A stretch of DNA of 64,000 bases. Origin: Ditibartonella apis (GTDB taxonomy: Bacteria; Pseudomonadota; Alphaproteobacteria; Rhizobiales; Rhizobiaceae). The notes beneath the pieces were generated by a model. It was given only the letters and a program-made list of their open reading frames with translations. It did no database searches and was not told the DNA's origin. Every line of letters begins with the position of its first letter. The stretch's first letter is position 1. The stretch spans positions 310,001 through 374,000 of the forward strand of contig NZ_LXYU01000004.1 in NCBI RefSeq assembly GCF_001952075.1. Direction: 5' to 3'. Position numbers and translations under genes: made by a program. Positions 21,143-30,962 of the stretch are shown here, one piece after another.

Positions 21143-22336
21143 TCAGGCTGCCTTGTTTTTTTCTTCCGAGAAAAACCGTTTGATGTTGCGTGCAGCTTGT
21201 CTCAAACGATGTTCATTTTCAACAAGGGCAATACGTACGTGATCATCACCTTGTTCACCAAAACCAATACCGGGCGAAACGGCGACATCTGCTTTTTCGA
21301 TAAGCAGCTTCGAGAAAGCGAGAGAACCAAGATGCCTATACTGTTCCGGAATGGGCGCCCACGCAAACATTGTGGCTTCTGGAGAAGGTATATCCCAACC
21401 GGCACGATGGAAACTTTCTACCATAACATCGCGACGCTTTTTATAGACCGAGCGCACATAGGCAATATCGGAGCCATCACCATTCAAGGCATAAGCGGCA
21501 GCAACCTGAATTGGAGTAAATGCACCATAATCAAGATATGATTTGACGCGCGTCAAAGCGGCAATAAGCCGCTCGTTACCAACGGCGAACCCCATACGCC
21601 AACCCGGCATAGAAAATGTTTTTGACATTGAAGTAAATTCGACAGCAACGTCAATCGCTCCTGGAACCTGCAAAACTGACGGTGGCTCTTTATCACCAAA
21701 ATAAATTTCCGCATAAGCGAGGTCCGACAGCAGGATAATGTCATTCTTTTTAGCAAAATCGACGACTTCCTTATAAAAGTCGAGATCCGCAACATAGGCA
21801 GTCGGATTCGAAGGGTAATTCAATATAACTGCAATCGGCTTCGGTATTGAATGTTTAACAGCGCGGTCAAGAGCCTGCAACAATTCCTCCCCCGGATACG
21901 CAGGCATAGAGCGAATAACTCCGCCCGACATGATAAACCCGAAAGAATGGATCGGATATGTCGGATTTGGGCATAAAACAACATCACCGGGAGCAGTGAT
22001 TGCCTGTGCCATGTTAGCGAAGCCCTCTTTTGACCCCAAAGTGGCAATTACCTGCGTATCAGGATTGAGTTTCACGCCGAAACGGCGTTCGTAATATTTT
22101 GCCTGCGCACGTCTTAGCCCGGGAATTCCGCGCGACGCCGAATAACGGTGGGTTCTTGGATCCTGAACGACTTCACAAAGTTTATCGACAATGTTTTGGG
22201 GCGTGGGCAGATCTGGATTTCCCATCCCGAGATCAATAATATCGGCTCCCTTCGCTCGCGCCGCTGCCTTCAGGCGATTAACCTGTTCAAATACATAAGG
22301 CGGCAAACGACGAATTTTATGGAATTCTTCCGACAT
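21143..22336 (-). CDS. PLP aminotransferase, AlaC/LL-diaminopimelate-aminotransferase-like
   Basis: This is a fold type I aminotransferase of 397 residues. The PLP lysine lies in SMSKTFSMPGWRMGFAVGN (near residue 239), and NYPSNPTAYVADLDFYKEVV and LSDLAYAEIYF fit the family. In alphaproteobacteria the homologue directly upstream of hom is usually annotated as an alanine- or glutamate-pyruvate-type transaminase (AlaC). Coupling to hom suggests a role in amino acid synthesis. Exact substrates cannot be read from sequence, so I give no symbol. Confidence 0.9.
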   Translation of the reverse strand: MSEEFHKIRRLPPYVFEQVNRLKAAARAKGADIIDLGMGNPDLPTPQNIVDKLCEVVQDPRTHRYSASRGIPGLRRAQAKYYERRFGVKLNPDTQVIATLGSKEGFANMAQAITAPGDVVLCPNPTYPIHSFGFIMSGGVIRSMPAYPGEELLQALDRAVKHSIPKPIAVILNYPSNPTAYVADLDFYKEVVDFAKKNDIILLSDLAYAEIYFGDKEPPSVLQVPGAIDVAVEFTSMSKTFSMPGWRMGFAVGNERLIAALTRVKSYLDYGAFTPIQVAAAYALNGDGSDIAYVRSVYKKRRDVMVESFHRAGWDIPSPEATMFAWAPIPEQYRHLGSLAFSKLLIEKADVAVSPGIGFGEQGDDHVRIALVENEHRLRQAARNIKRFFSEEKNKAA

Positions 22337-22401
22337 TTTATAATCCGGTTCTAAAAGTTAATGTTAAAGTTGAAGTTTGAAGACAAGCGACATTTCAGTG
22401 A

Positions 22402-22749
22402 TTAATCCTGTTTGCCGCTCTGTTCAATTTGGCGAACGGTTTCTTCCGCTTCGCGACGGGCATCATCCTTGGCTTTGGCCAATTTGGACGCGCTGTTGGC
22501 AGAAGGACCAGGCACTTTTTTCAAAGCCGTAGCCTCTGAATCAAGTTTGTTGGTCAGAGATTGTTTTTCAGCTTCGGAAAACTGTACAGTAGCCGCTCTG
22601 GGTTTATTGGAAAAACGGGGATAAACTTCCTCGTGAGATGCTCCCGCCTGTTCCGGCGCGGTAAATTCGGCTCCACGGGCGCAGCCCATTAAAACGACCG
22701 CAACCATCGTTAGAACAATACCTGGCGTCTTTTTGAACGGCATCTTCAT
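22402..22749 (-). CDS. small lipoprotein, function unknown
   Basis: A 115-residue protein with a lipoprotein signal peptide ending in the lipobox VVLMGC (cysteine near residue 23). The mature part is short, charged and helical, with Lys/Ala/Glu-rich stretches (SKLAKAKDDARREAEETVR). A second in-frame ATG two codons in (22743) is an equally good start. It lies upstream of the alaC-hom genes on the same strand, with a 65-base gap. I do not recognise a named family. Confidence 0.75.
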   Translation of the reverse strand: MKMPFKKTPGIVLTMVAVVLMGCARGAEFTAPEQAGASHEEVYPRFSNKPRAATVQFSEAEKQSLTNKLDSEATALKKVPGPSANSASKLAKAKDDARREAEETVRQIEQSGKQD

Positions 22750-23062
22750 CTTATTTCTATATTCCCATCGCTATAATAAAAGTACTCTTTATCATGAGAT
22801 ATTCACAAAGCCAACGTCAAGAGATGTTGGATGACATTCATGCCAATTTGTTGTTTTGTCGTAATTGTGTGGTTAAAGTGTCATATATTACAATTGTGAA
22901 TCGAAACTTGATAAACATTTTTCATCTTTAAAATAAATTAGACGCATTCGATTGCCATACGATGCTTCGAGTTTAATTTTAACTATTACGCTGAAGTGCA
23001 TTAGGCATTGGGGCACAACAAGAGGTTGCCGATTGTTAACTTGTAGCCACATTTTCCGTAAG
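22750..23062. other. divergent promoter region
   Basis: About 310 AT-rich bases lie between the small lipoprotein gene (minus) and the M15-like lipoprotein gene (plus). Both promoters should be here. An upstream extension of the plus-strand frame to 22952 is possible but looks non-coding. No repeats of note. Confidence 0.5.
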
Positions 23063-24403
23063 ATGAAAAAACAGCATCGGCTTGTTGGCAGTCATTTATT
23101 TCGTTCAGGCTTGTTGCTATCATTAATAGTCGCATTTACGGCATGTACGTCCAGTAATGGTGGCCTCGGAACATTGGAGAAGCCGACAAATAGCGCCGAA
23201 ATGCAGGCTCCGGACGGCAATCCACTGCCAGAAAACGTGGGTGGAGGCGGCGCCAATTCCACCGATCCAAATTCGATCAATCCAAACCAGCAGACTTCAA
23301 ACATCCCCCTTCCGTCGGCACATTCCGGTGACCGGCCAAACAAAGTGCCATTGCCAACGCCTTTGCCTTTACAGGAAAAACAGCAAGCAAATGCGCAACA
23401 GTTGGCTGCATCTGGCAATAAACAGGTAGCATTTCAGGCTGCATCCCAATCTGAAGCGAATGCCCAATCCCCAGAAGCTCCGCAAGCAACCACAACAGAA
23501 GAACAAAAGCCGAAAAAAACGGCTCTGTTTTCTTTCGGACGGAAAAAAGAACAATTGGCTCAGCCGGTAAATGCGCCACGCAGCAATGATATTGCGCCGG
23601 CGCAAACAGTATCGACAGATAATAGCACACCCTCTTCGGCCACTTCGACTGTTGCTCCGCTACAGAATACGATAGCTACCCCTCCAAAACCGACGAGTGA
23701 CAAAAACAGTCAAGCTAATACCGAAGCACATACGGACCTAACCGACCCCCCTGCTCCGGCACCGGAACACGACGCAACAAGCCAGAAAAAGGGCGGGTTG
23801 ATGCGTCTATTCGGACATTCGGATGATAAGAAGGGAAACAGGCCCGTCGACAACGAGACAAAAACCGCGCTTGTGCCTTTACCGAAAAAAGATCCGCACG
23901 AATATAACGATGTTCTACCGGGTGTGCGTCCGAATGGCGGAATTGTTATCAAACATCGTACGAGTCTTTATGACGATACCGATATTGATGCGAATGAAAT
24001 TGATTCGCCCTCGCTTTATACGCTTGCATCGGTCAGTATGTATGGTCGTTCGCTTCCGAATGGACTGAAAGTGGCACGTAAAGACGTCGAAGTATCGTGC
24101 CTGAGACCCCAGCTTGTCGCTATTTTGAAAACGATTGAACGTCGATTTAATAAGCCGGTTATTATCACTTCGGGATATCGTAGCCCCGCCTATAACCAGA
24201 GGGTCAACGGCGCAAAGCGATCGATGCACATGTCCTGTGCTGCCGCAGATATACAGGTTCCCGACACAAATAAATGGGATGTTGCAAAATTTGTCCGCGC
24301 TTTACCTAATCGCGGTGGTGTCGGAACATATTGCCATCAATCAATTCACGTCGATGTAGGACCAAAACGTGATTGGAATTGGAGTTGTTCAGCAAAAAAT
24401 TAA
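23063..24403 (+). CDS. M15-type D,D-carboxypeptidase-like lipoprotein
   Basis: Starting at ATG 23063 the protein is 446 residues. An N-terminal signal ends in AFTAC, read as a lipobox. A long Pro/Ala/Thr/Gln/Asn-rich linker of about 290 residues follows. The C-terminal 120 or so residues are an M15/VanY-like zinc peptidase domain: VIITSGYRSPAYNQRV, then MHMSCAAADIQV supplying His and Asp ligands, and SIHVDVGPKRDW supplying the last His. Such domains cut peptidoglycan stem peptides. The upstream start at 22952 would bury the signal peptide and is rejected. The precise substrate is inferred, not shown. Confidence 0.85.
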   Translation: MKKQHRLVGSHLFRSGLLLSLIVAFTACTSSNGGLGTLEKPTNSAEMQAPDGNPLPENVGGGGANSTDPNSINPNQQTSNIPLPSAHSGDRPNKVPLPTPLPLQEKQQANAQQLAASGNKQVAFQAASQSEANAQSPEAPQATTTEEQKPKKTALFSFGRKKEQLAQPVNAPRSNDIAPAQTVSTDNSTPSSATSTVAPLQNTIATPPKPTSDKNSQANTEAHTDLTDPPAPAPEHDATSQKKGGLMRLFGHSDDKKGNRPVDNETKTALVPLPKKDPHEYNDVLPGVRPNGGIVIKHRTSLYDDTDIDANEIDSPSLYTLASVSMYGRSLPNGLKVARKDVEVSCLRPQLVAILKTIERRFNKPVIITSGYRSPAYNQRVNGAKRSMHMSCAAADIQVPDTNKWDVAKFVRALPNRGGVGTYCHQSIHVDVGPKRDWNWSCSAKN

Positions 24404-24466
24404 AAAAAATTGCAAACAGGGCTTGCGATTAAAAAATATCCTCTCTATAAGCCGTCTCACCGACAC

Positions 24467-24541
24467 GCGCCCATCGTCTAGTGGTTAGGACGCCGCCCTT
24501 TCACGGCGGAAACAGGGGTTCAAATCCCCTTGGGCGTACCA
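24467..24541 (+). tRNA. tRNA-Glu (anticodon TTC)
   Basis: A 75-nt gene. GCGCCCA pairs with TGGGCGT (one G-U at the end), followed by discriminator A and an encoded CCA. The anticodon loop CTTTCAC gives TTC for glutamate. The D-arm TCGTCTAGTGGTTAGGA and T-arm AGGGGTTCAAATCCCCT are canonical. Confidence 0.96.
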
Positions 24542-25448
24542 CTTCTCCTGTGAGTATAAAATTCGAGATAATTGCCAACCACTTTGGTCATTGACCGTTA
24601 GGTTAGTGATTTCTAACGTCTTCCGGTAGTCCTCGCCGAAATTACACGTGCTTTTGAAAGCACGTTATCTTACGGTTCGAGCTTTAGCGTTAAAGCAATC
24701 GGTTGTTCTGACAGGAAGAAAAATAACTTTTCACCGCGCCCATGATTCGTAGCCAGCGAATATATTCGTAACAGTCTGAAGTATTCTTGCGTTGGACAGA
24801 ATTCCAAGAATCAGCTTTGCTCAACGTTTTTTGCTGCCCCATTAAATTGAAGAGATCGACATATGCGAAAAGGCCTTGTCCTCGAACTTCGGGGGAAGAT
24901 TGAGTTTTAATTAAAAAAGTTGGTCACTTTTCAAGAGTGACAAATCCAATCAACTTTTAATGTCACCGCTGTTTTGAAGGTAGAATCGAAAGCTATTCGT
25001 CACGACAAGCTTGCGTCAAAAATCATTTTAAAACAAGATTAACATTCAAAAGGCACACGTCAAACAATTGAACGACAATAATCAGGCGAACTTCCAAAAG
25101 GATATCGAAACGCTCGTTTTAGCAGCAAATATTACCAACTTTTTTCTGGCTCATGCCGGAACACCACATCTGGGGAAATATCGATTTTACACTGACACCT
25201 TGTCACGGTGTTGCGAGTTAATTTCACGCTTAAAACGAAGAATTAGTTTTTATGGCAACGATTTTAGACAACGGACAGCCTGAAATTATTATTCCAAAGA
25301 AAAGTTCACGGGAATTTGCCTGACTTTCATCGCTACAATTCAGTTTTATTACGGTGAAAAATTGCAAATTTCCGGTTTGTCACAATAACAGTCTAACAAT
25401 CTGATAAGACAAAGTTATTAGATACCACCAATTTTCCAGAAAAAGTTA
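24542..25448. other. 900-bp region between the 3' ends of two convergent tRNA genes
   Basis: No convincing gene. A 71-codon frame at 25068-25283 has a TTG start and weak support. The stretch holds several hairpins: CGTTAG/CTAACG at 24596-24618, ACGTGCTTT/AAAGCACGT at 24646-24665, and a composite structure at 24911-24960. None has a strong T-run. Confidence 0.5.
24911..24960. repeat. composite stem-loop in intergenic DNA
   Basis: The outer arms TTAAAAAAGTTG and CAACTTTTAA pair with two extra A residues, and an inner stem GTCACT/AGTGAC closes a short loop, with an unpaired side of nine bases. It could be an untranslated RNA element or a remnant. There is no clear neighbour gene for it to control. 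Confidence 0.35.
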
Positions 25449-25525
<77 letters not shown>

Positions 25526-25553
25526 AAAAAAATATTTGAGAAAATGAATAGCC

Positions 25554-25859
25554 TCAATGTGTCCAGGGAACCTGACGATCACTCCGGAAATTATCGGAAT
25601 ATGCAACCCGCTTGCGCGTGACAGCATGTGGCTCTTCCAATCGGTAAGCGATTCCGTTTTTTGTTGCGTACGAAATTGCTTCCTCTTGCGTGTCAAACGT
25701 CAACCTGATTTGGCTTTTCATATCGGCCGATGATGTATACCCCATAAGCGGATCAATCATTTTAGCTTCATTAGGTTCATATTGGAGAACCCAAAAGCCG
25801 GTATTCGCTTTTCCGGATTGCATGGCTGTTTTAGCCGGACTGAAAATTCGTGCTACCAT
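25554..25859 (-). CDS. NADH dehydrogenase accessory subunit, NDUFS4-like
   Basis: A 101-residue protein of the ETC complex I subunit family, the bacterial relative of mitochondrial NDUFS4. It is typical of alphaproteobacteria. Family features seen are VARIFSPAKTAMQSGKANTG at the start, the central WVLQYEP, MGYTSSADMKSQIRLTFDT and EAISYATKNGIAY. The ATG at 25859 is chosen because GAAGGGA precedes it; an upstream start would add seven residues. It lies between two tRNA genes on the same strand, away from the nuo operon, which is its usual genomic behaviour. Confidence 0.9.
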   Translation of the reverse strand: MVARIFSPAKTAMQSGKANTGFWVLQYEPNEAKMIDPLMGYTSSADMKSQIRLTFDTQEEAISYATKNGIAYRLEEPHAVTRKRVAYSDNFRSDRQVPWTH

Positions 25860-25945
25860 GATTTTTTCCCTTCGGATCATGCTGTGGCCAAATTATAAAC
25901 TGTTACGACCACTTTGTCGCATCATCTTTTTGTCAAATCAAGTTA

Positions 25946-26022
25946 TGGTCGGAGCGATAGGATTCGAACCTACGACCCCCTGATCCCAAATCAGGTGCGC
26001 TACCAAGCTGCGCTACGCTCCG
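25946..26022 (-). tRNA. tRNA-Pro (anticodon TGG)
   Basis: Minus-strand 77-nt gene starting CGGAGCG and ending CGCTCCG, discriminator A and encoded CCA. The anticodon loop TTTGGGA gives TGG for proline. The first base is C, as expected for bacterial tRNA-Pro. T-arm TAGGTTCGAATCCTA is canonical. Confidence 0.96.
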
Positions 26023-26174
26023 ACATTGTCACGTTCGACGCTCATTCCCTAAATTTTTCCACGGTGAAGTGCAAGCTCAAATCGTATTTTTTGCGGTTTA
26101 TCCTGCAATTTTTTTAGCCGATAACTTTTCAAAAACAATTTCGTGCCAAAATTTGCCAAGTGAAAGGATTGATT

Positions 26175-26813
26175 ATGGCGGTGAAACGGACAAAGCCAAA
26201 TAAAAATCGGCAACGCACGACGCAAAAAAAACGTTCGTCGGTACTGAGCTATTTTTTGCTCGGCGGGTTAACCCTCTTAGGTGGTGCCGGTTGGTACCAT
26301 AACACATATGAAGTCAAATCGGCCGGAGAGCAGAAAACAGCTACCAGAGAAGCAATAAGTCCTACTCCCAATCAAAAACCGTCTATCGTCTCTGCTTCAT
26401 CCCATGACATTGCTCTACAGCCAGCGCAGAAAATACCCACTCCTATCACGTCGGTTCCTGTGCAACCAAAGATAGCGTTGGTCGTTCCAAAAATGGCACC
26501 GTCACCGGTTCCCTACAAACCCGATACCACATTACCTCCGAAAGCCCGTTTTGCTGCCAACAATGCAGCCAACGTCATATACGCAAAAAATGCCACAACA
26601 ATTTATGCAAATGCTGATTCGCAATCTAAAATTGTTGCTACTGTAAAAGCCGGTCAAGAAATGCGTTCCTACGAACATCAGGGTTCATGGCATCGGGTGG
26701 TCGTACCAACAACAGACATTATCGGCTGGGCAAATGAAGCAAGCCTCAGCACAAAGTCGCCCGCCATTTCGAATTTGATCGACAGAGCTTTGACAGGTTC
26801 AATAAACCGTTAG
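26175..26813 (+). CDS. membrane-anchored SH3-domain protein
   Basis: A 212-residue protein from ATG 26175, which has AAAGGA about seven bases upstream. A Lys/Arg-rich cytoplasmic tail is followed by one membrane segment near residues 24-42 (VLSYFLLGGLTLLGGAGWY). A Pro/Lys/Ser-rich linker follows, and a C-terminal bacterial SH3 domain begins near residue 128 (NVIYAKNATTIYANADSQ, then GWANEASL). Bacterial SH3 domains in the periplasm often bind peptidoglycan. No enzyme domain is present. It stands alone, convergent with hdaA. Confidence 0.8.
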   Translation: MAVKRTKPNKNRQRTTQKKRSSVLSYFLLGGLTLLGGAGWYHNTYEVKSAGEQKTATREAISPTPNQKPSIVSASSHDIALQPAQKIPTPITSVPVQPKIALVVPKMAPSPVPYKPDTTLPPKARFAANNAANVIYAKNATTIYANADSQSKIVATVKAGQEMRSYEHQGSWHRVVVPTTDIIGWANEASLSTKSPAISNLIDRALTGSINR

Positions 26814-26826
26814 AAACATTGCGAAA

Positions 26827-27528
26827 CTAGAGTGCGTTTGATTCGCCGCGAACTGCCAAAGCTTCCGACACAAGAGCTTTGGTGATTTTACTTTTTCTTT
26901 GCAAGGCCAAACGGTCGATTTGATCAACAGTTTTTCCCAACGCAAAAAGTGACCGCTCCGACCGGCTCACTAAAAACTCCACAACCGAAGGATCGACTGT
27001 TATTTGTCGATCGGAAAACAATTTGAAAGCGACCGCATTAAGCAATTCGTCGTCGGGCTGTTCAAGTGTTGCCAACGTTACGGATCTTAACCGGCTTGCA
27101 AGATCATCAAGCTTTACATTCCAATTCGACGGCCCCTTGCGAGCAGTTATCAGTAATGTGGTTTTCGGATTTATAACGTGGCTTTCTTTGACCGAATTGA
27201 TTAGGTGGAAAAAGACAACCTCATTGAAATCAACACCATCCATATCCTCGACAAGAACCGGAATGCCTTTTTCTATAAAGGTGATAGCTTGATCAAGCTG
27301 GTCGGGCTCAATTTCTTTTGCTTTTGAAATATCTGCCCAAACAGTTGCAAAATGTGTTTTGCCAGACCCATCCGGCCCGACAAGTACTGCAACAGGCATT
27401 GGCCAATCCGGCCAGCGTTCTATCAGTTCGTAAGCGGATTTGTTGCTTTTTGTTACAACCAGATCATCGGAATAAAAATCAGTTGGATGTGAAAGCGAGA
27501 GCGGCAATTGCTCTAACCTTTTATTCAT
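26827..27528 (-). CDS. hdaA: HdaA, DnaA-related regulator of replication initiation
   Basis: HdaA is the alphaproteobacterial Hda homologue that, with the DNA polymerase sliding clamp, promotes ATP hydrolysis on DnaA and so limits initiation. The 233-residue protein has an N-terminal clamp-binding motif QLPLSL (residues 7-12), Walker A GPDGSGKTH, and a Walker B-like VLVEDMDGVD. A C-terminal lid domain resembles DnaA domain III, without the DNA-binding domain IV. Its ATG overlaps the stop of the PerM-family permease gene (ATGA), an order conserved in related genomes. Confidence 0.92.
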   Translation of the reverse strand: MNKRLEQLPLSLSHPTDFYSDDLVVTKSNKSAYELIERWPDWPMPVAVLVGPDGSGKTHFATVWADISKAKEIEPDQLDQAITFIEKGIPVLVEDMDGVDFNEVVFFHLINSVKESHVINPKTTLLITARKGPSNWNVKLDDLASRLRSVTLATLEQPDDELLNAVAFKLFSDRQITVDPSVVEFLVSRSERSLFALGKTVDQIDRLALQRKSKITKALVSEALAVRGESNAL

Positions 27529-28751
27529 TCCTTTTCTCCGACATGGTCGCTTGAAGAACTGCCGCTCGGTGAATAAAGCGGCGACTCAAGATAGGTATGG
27601 AGAGCAAACCGTACAAGAACCCCGACTGCTGCAGCCGCGGGAACTGCAATGAGCATGCCGGTAAAACCGAAAAGTGAGCCAAAGGCGAAAAGTGCGAACA
27701 TTAGCCAAACCGGATGGAGGCCGACAGATTGACCGACCAGTTTTGGCTGTAAAACATACCCTTCTAGGAATTGTCCGACAAAAAATACACCCATAACAAC
27801 GATGATCCGTTCCCAATTTTCCGGATAAAATTGTACCCAAGCGACACCAACCGAAAGAACAAATCCGGTCATGGAGCCAACATATGGGATGAAGCTTATA
27901 AAGCCTACGAACAGCCCGATCAATAAACCGAAATTCAAACCTGAAATTGTAAGTCCGGCTGCGTAGTAAACACCGAGTGCGAGGCAAACAGATGTCTGCC
28001 CACGAATAAATCCCGCGACGGCCCTATCCATTTCGTGAAAAATGCCGCGGACAGTTTCCAAATGGTTACGAGGTATCCACGAATCAATCGTCTTGATCAT
28101 GCGTTCCCAGTCAAGAAGCATATAAAATGCAACGACGGGGGCCACGACAAAAAGACTTACCAGATTTACCAGTGATTTTCCTGAATCCAATACGGAATTC
28201 AAGACCGACTTTATGAGATCCGAACTTTGACCCAACATGGTCTGAATATTCGCCTGAATTTCGGAGGCGTCGCTCCCGATATATTGTTTGATCCATTCGA
28301 AACTGTGATTGGCAAAGAAAGCCTGTATACGATTGACATAAACCGGTAAGCCTTCACGGATAAATTGTTGCAATTGTGAAGTTATAACAGGAATAAGAAT
28401 TGTTAAGGCAATAACGAGGACAAGAACGATAGCAATCGTAATAAGAACCGTCCCCCACATACGCGAAATTCCTATCCTTTCAAGCAATTCGACGATCGGG
28501 TTAAGAAAATAGGCGAGCACAATTCCGGCCACAAAAGGCAGCAGAATCGAACTGAAAACAAACATAAAAATAACGAAAAAAAGAAGCGTCAAAAGCCAGA
28601 ATATGGCTTGCTTTTTAACATTTCCGCGAAAAGCGATGTTGGCATAAGCGGGGATATAAACGGTTTTCTTGTCCCGTTTGAATCTCAAACCTCTTTTGAC
28701 ATTTTTCGTCGATTGCCCCTTCGTTGGGTTATCAAAATCCGTATCGCTCAT
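27525..28751 (-). CDS. AI-2E/PerM-family permease
   Basis: A 408-residue polytopic inner-membrane protein. Hydrophobic segments run from about residues 30-100, 150-175 and 220-385. Family features include LAYFLNPIVELLERIGISR, a long extracytoplasmic/amphipathic part, and a C-terminal GSMTGFVLSVGVAWVQF with EGYVLQPKLVGQSVGLHP. Members are variously linked to autoinducer-2, Na/H exchange or other solutes, so the substrate is open. It is coupled to hdaA, which follows, and is divergent from purM. Confidence 0.88.
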   Translation of the reverse strand: MSDTDFDNPTKGQSTKNVKRGLRFKRDKKTVYIPAYANIAFRGNVKKQAIFWLLTLLFFVIFMFVFSSILLPFVAGIVLAYFLNPIVELLERIGISRMWGTVLITIAIVLVLVIALTILIPVITSQLQQFIREGLPVYVNRIQAFFANHSFEWIKQYIGSDASEIQANIQTMLGQSSDLIKSVLNSVLDSGKSLVNLVSLFVVAPVVAFYMLLDWERMIKTIDSWIPRNHLETVRGIFHEMDRAVAGFIRGQTSVCLALGVYYAAGLTISGLNFGLLIGLFVGFISFIPYVGSMTGFVLSVGVAWVQFYPENWERIIVVMGVFFVGQFLEGYVLQPKLVGQSVGLHPVWLMFALFAFGSLFGFTGMLIAVPAAAAVGVLVRFALHTYLESPLYSPSGSSSSDHVGEKE

Positions 28752-28915
28752 GGACGTCCACTGAATTTGTTGTTTTTAAAGGATATGCAGCTTCGTATAA
28801 TAACGTCAAGAAACAATCGTTTATATCTTTTTTAAACGCCTGATAAAACTTGCGGGGCACGCATGAACGTGGCATTGGTCACACGTGTTCAAGAGCGTAA
28901 TTAAGGACAAATCCG

Positions 28916-29989
28916 ATGGGCGACACACACCACCTTCAAAACAACCTGACTTATGCAGATGCAGGTGTTAATATTGATGCTGGAAATCTGATGGTCGAAA
29001 AAATCAAGCCGATTGTCAAGACGACGCAGCGCACCGGTTCGGATACCGAACTCGGAGGTTTTGGCGGTTTGTTTGACCTCAAGGCCGCAGGTTTCAAAGA
29101 TCCTGTGCTGGTTGCTGCCAACGATGGTGTCGGAACGAAATTGAAAATCGGCATTGATGCCGGCATACATGATACTGTCGGGATTGATCTTGTTGCTATG
29201 TGCGTCAATGATCTCGTCGTTCAAGGTGCCGAACCACTTTTCTTCCTCGATTATTTTGCGACCGGAAAACTACAGCCCGACGAAGGAGCAGCCATTGTCT
29301 CGGGTATTGCCGAAGGATGCAGGCAAGCCGGTGCAGCACTGATAGGTGGCGAAACAGCCGAAATGCCCGGTATGTATAAAAACGGCGATTATGATTTGGC
29401 CGGCTTTGCTGTTGGCGCAGCTGAACGTGGAACGCTTCTTCCATCCGATAATATAAATGAAGGCGACATCATATTGGGTCTCGCGTCCACAGGACTTCAT
29501 TCAAACGGATTTTCGCTTGTCCGGCGGATCGTTGAAAAAAGCGGCCTTGATCTCAAGTCTCCGGCACCATTTGATAAAAAGGTCTCGCTTGGCGAAGCTC
29601 TCTTAACGCCAACGAGAATTTACGTCCGCTCACTTCTTGCAGTTTTAAAAAAATATCGCGGTATCAAGGCTCTTGCACATATCACAGGTGGCGGTTTTCC
29701 GGAAAATATCCCGCGGGTTTTGCCCAAAACTCTTGCCGCTGAGTTGAACCTTTCTTCCATCCACGTACCGCCAGTATTTTCATGGCTTGCAGAACAAGGC
29801 AATATTGCCGAGCATGAAATGTTGCGCACTTATAATTGCGGTATCGGAATGGTTGTCGTCGTCGAGGCAAAAAACGCTGCCGATATTTCTACCGCACTTG
29901 AACAACAAGGCGAAAAGGTTACGAAACTCGGGTCGATCGCATCCCGGACAGATAAAGGCGTAATCTATAAGGGACATCTAGACTTATGA
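28916..29989 (+). CDS. purM: phosphoribosylformylglycinamidine cyclo-ligase
   Basis: PurM (AIR synthetase) closes the imidazole ring in purine synthesis, using ATP. The 357-residue protein shows the family motifs [38 protein letters not shown] and [13 protein letters not shown]. The start has AAGGA upstream. The stop overlaps the purN start (ATGA), the usual purMN operon. Confidence 0.98.
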   Translation: MGDTHHLQNNLTYADAGVNIDAGNLMVEKIKPIVKTTQRTGSDTELGGFGGLFDLKAAGFKDPVLVAANDGVGTKLKIGIDAGIHDTVGIDLVAMCVNDLVVQGAEPLFFLDYFATGKLQPDEGAAIVSGIAEGCRQAGAALIGGETAEMPGMYKNGDYDLAGFAVGAAERGTLLPSDNINEGDIILGLASTGLHSNGFSLVRRIVEKSGLDLKSPAPFDKKVSLGEALLTPTRIYVRSLLAVLKKYRGIKALAHITGGGFPENIPRVLPKTLAAELNLSSIHVPPVFSWLAEQGNIAEHEMLRTYNCGIGMVVVVEAKNAADISTALEQQGEKVTKLGSIASRTDKGVIYKGHLDL

Positions 29990-30597
29990 AAAAAAAAGTA
30001 GTCATTCTCATCTCGGGCAGCGGTACAAATATGGTGTCGCTCGTTGAAGCAACAAGAGCAACTGACTTTCCGGCAGAAGTCGTTGCAGTCATAAGCGACA
30101 ATAAAGATGCAAAAGGTATTGAAAAGGCCCGCATATTGGGCCTGTCTACCTACATTATCGAGCGCAAAAATTTTACCGATAAGCAAACCTTCGAGACCGC
30201 ACTTCTTGATCGGATCAATGCTTGCCAACCGGACATTGTTTGCCTTGCGGGCTTTATGCGGTTAATTTCCCAACGCATCATTGCTCCTTATGAGGGACGA
30301 ATACTCAACATTCATCCTGCCCTTCTTCCTCTTTTTAGAGGATTACATACCCATCAACGTGCTCTTGATGCCGGCGTAAAAATAACCGGTTGCACTGTTC
30401 ATCTGGTAACCGAAGGGATGGATGAGGGAACTATATTGGGGCAGGCCGCTGTTCCTGTATTGGAAAATGACACAGCCGACCGTCTTGCTGCACGGGTTCT
30501 CAAAGTCGAACACAAGCTTTATCCTGCAACACTCCGTGCGTTCATCGAAAAACCGCATAAGGGCGTAAATGCTGATCAGCAAATCATTTCATATTGA
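29986..30597 (+). CDS. purN: phosphoribosylglycinamide formyltransferase
   Basis: PurN formylates GAR with 10-formyl-tetrahydrofolate. The 203 residues include the phosphate loop ISGSGTN, the catalytic motif [12 protein letters not shown] (His near residue 110), and the catalytic Asp in [12 protein letters not shown]. It is translationally coupled to purM. Confidence 0.98.
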   Translation: MKKKVVILISGSGTNMVSLVEATRATDFPAEVVAVISDNKDAKGIEKARILGLSTYIIERKNFTDKQTFETALLDRINACQPDIVCLAGFMRLISQRIIAPYEGRILNIHPALLPLFRGLHTHQRALDAGVKITGCTVHLVTEGMDEGTILGQAAVPVLENDTADRLAARVLKVEHKLYPATLRAFIEKPHKGVNADQQIISY

Positions 30598-30962
30598 AAT
30601 ATAATAGTTTAAGGTCTTCCCGAATTTCCAACAAGACAGATTGGAAACTGATCAGAAAAAATCGAGTGTCATTTCTATCCCGAAAGATAAAAGCCCTCGG
30701 AAAATAATCAATAATAGTTGCAACGACAAATAGTTGCAGCCTGATATCTTTCCAATTCTATAAGTCAATTATACCATACCGATTTTTAAACGCACGATCA
30801 TCGCCAAACGAGAAAACCGGCTGAATTCGGATGTCCTGATTGGGTGGTTAGCAAGATTGAAGAGAGCACGTCACTTCCGTCAAGTGTGCTTTACCTCTTT
30901 ACAACTTGTCAACCAATTAACCACATAATAGCTGATGGAGCTTTTCATAGGATCGAGCTATT
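30598..30962. other. intergenic region after purN
   Basis: About 365 bases with no gene. A near-duplicated AATAGTTGCA element at 30712-30737 can also form a TGCAAC/GTTGCA hairpin. No clear terminator with a T-run. The promoter of the next lipoprotein gene should lie near the right end. Confidence 0.45.

Noticed and set aside
25068-25283. 71-codon frame between tRNA genes
   Set aside because: TTG start, ribosome-binding site too far, no recognisable family; kept only as a note in the intergenic entry.
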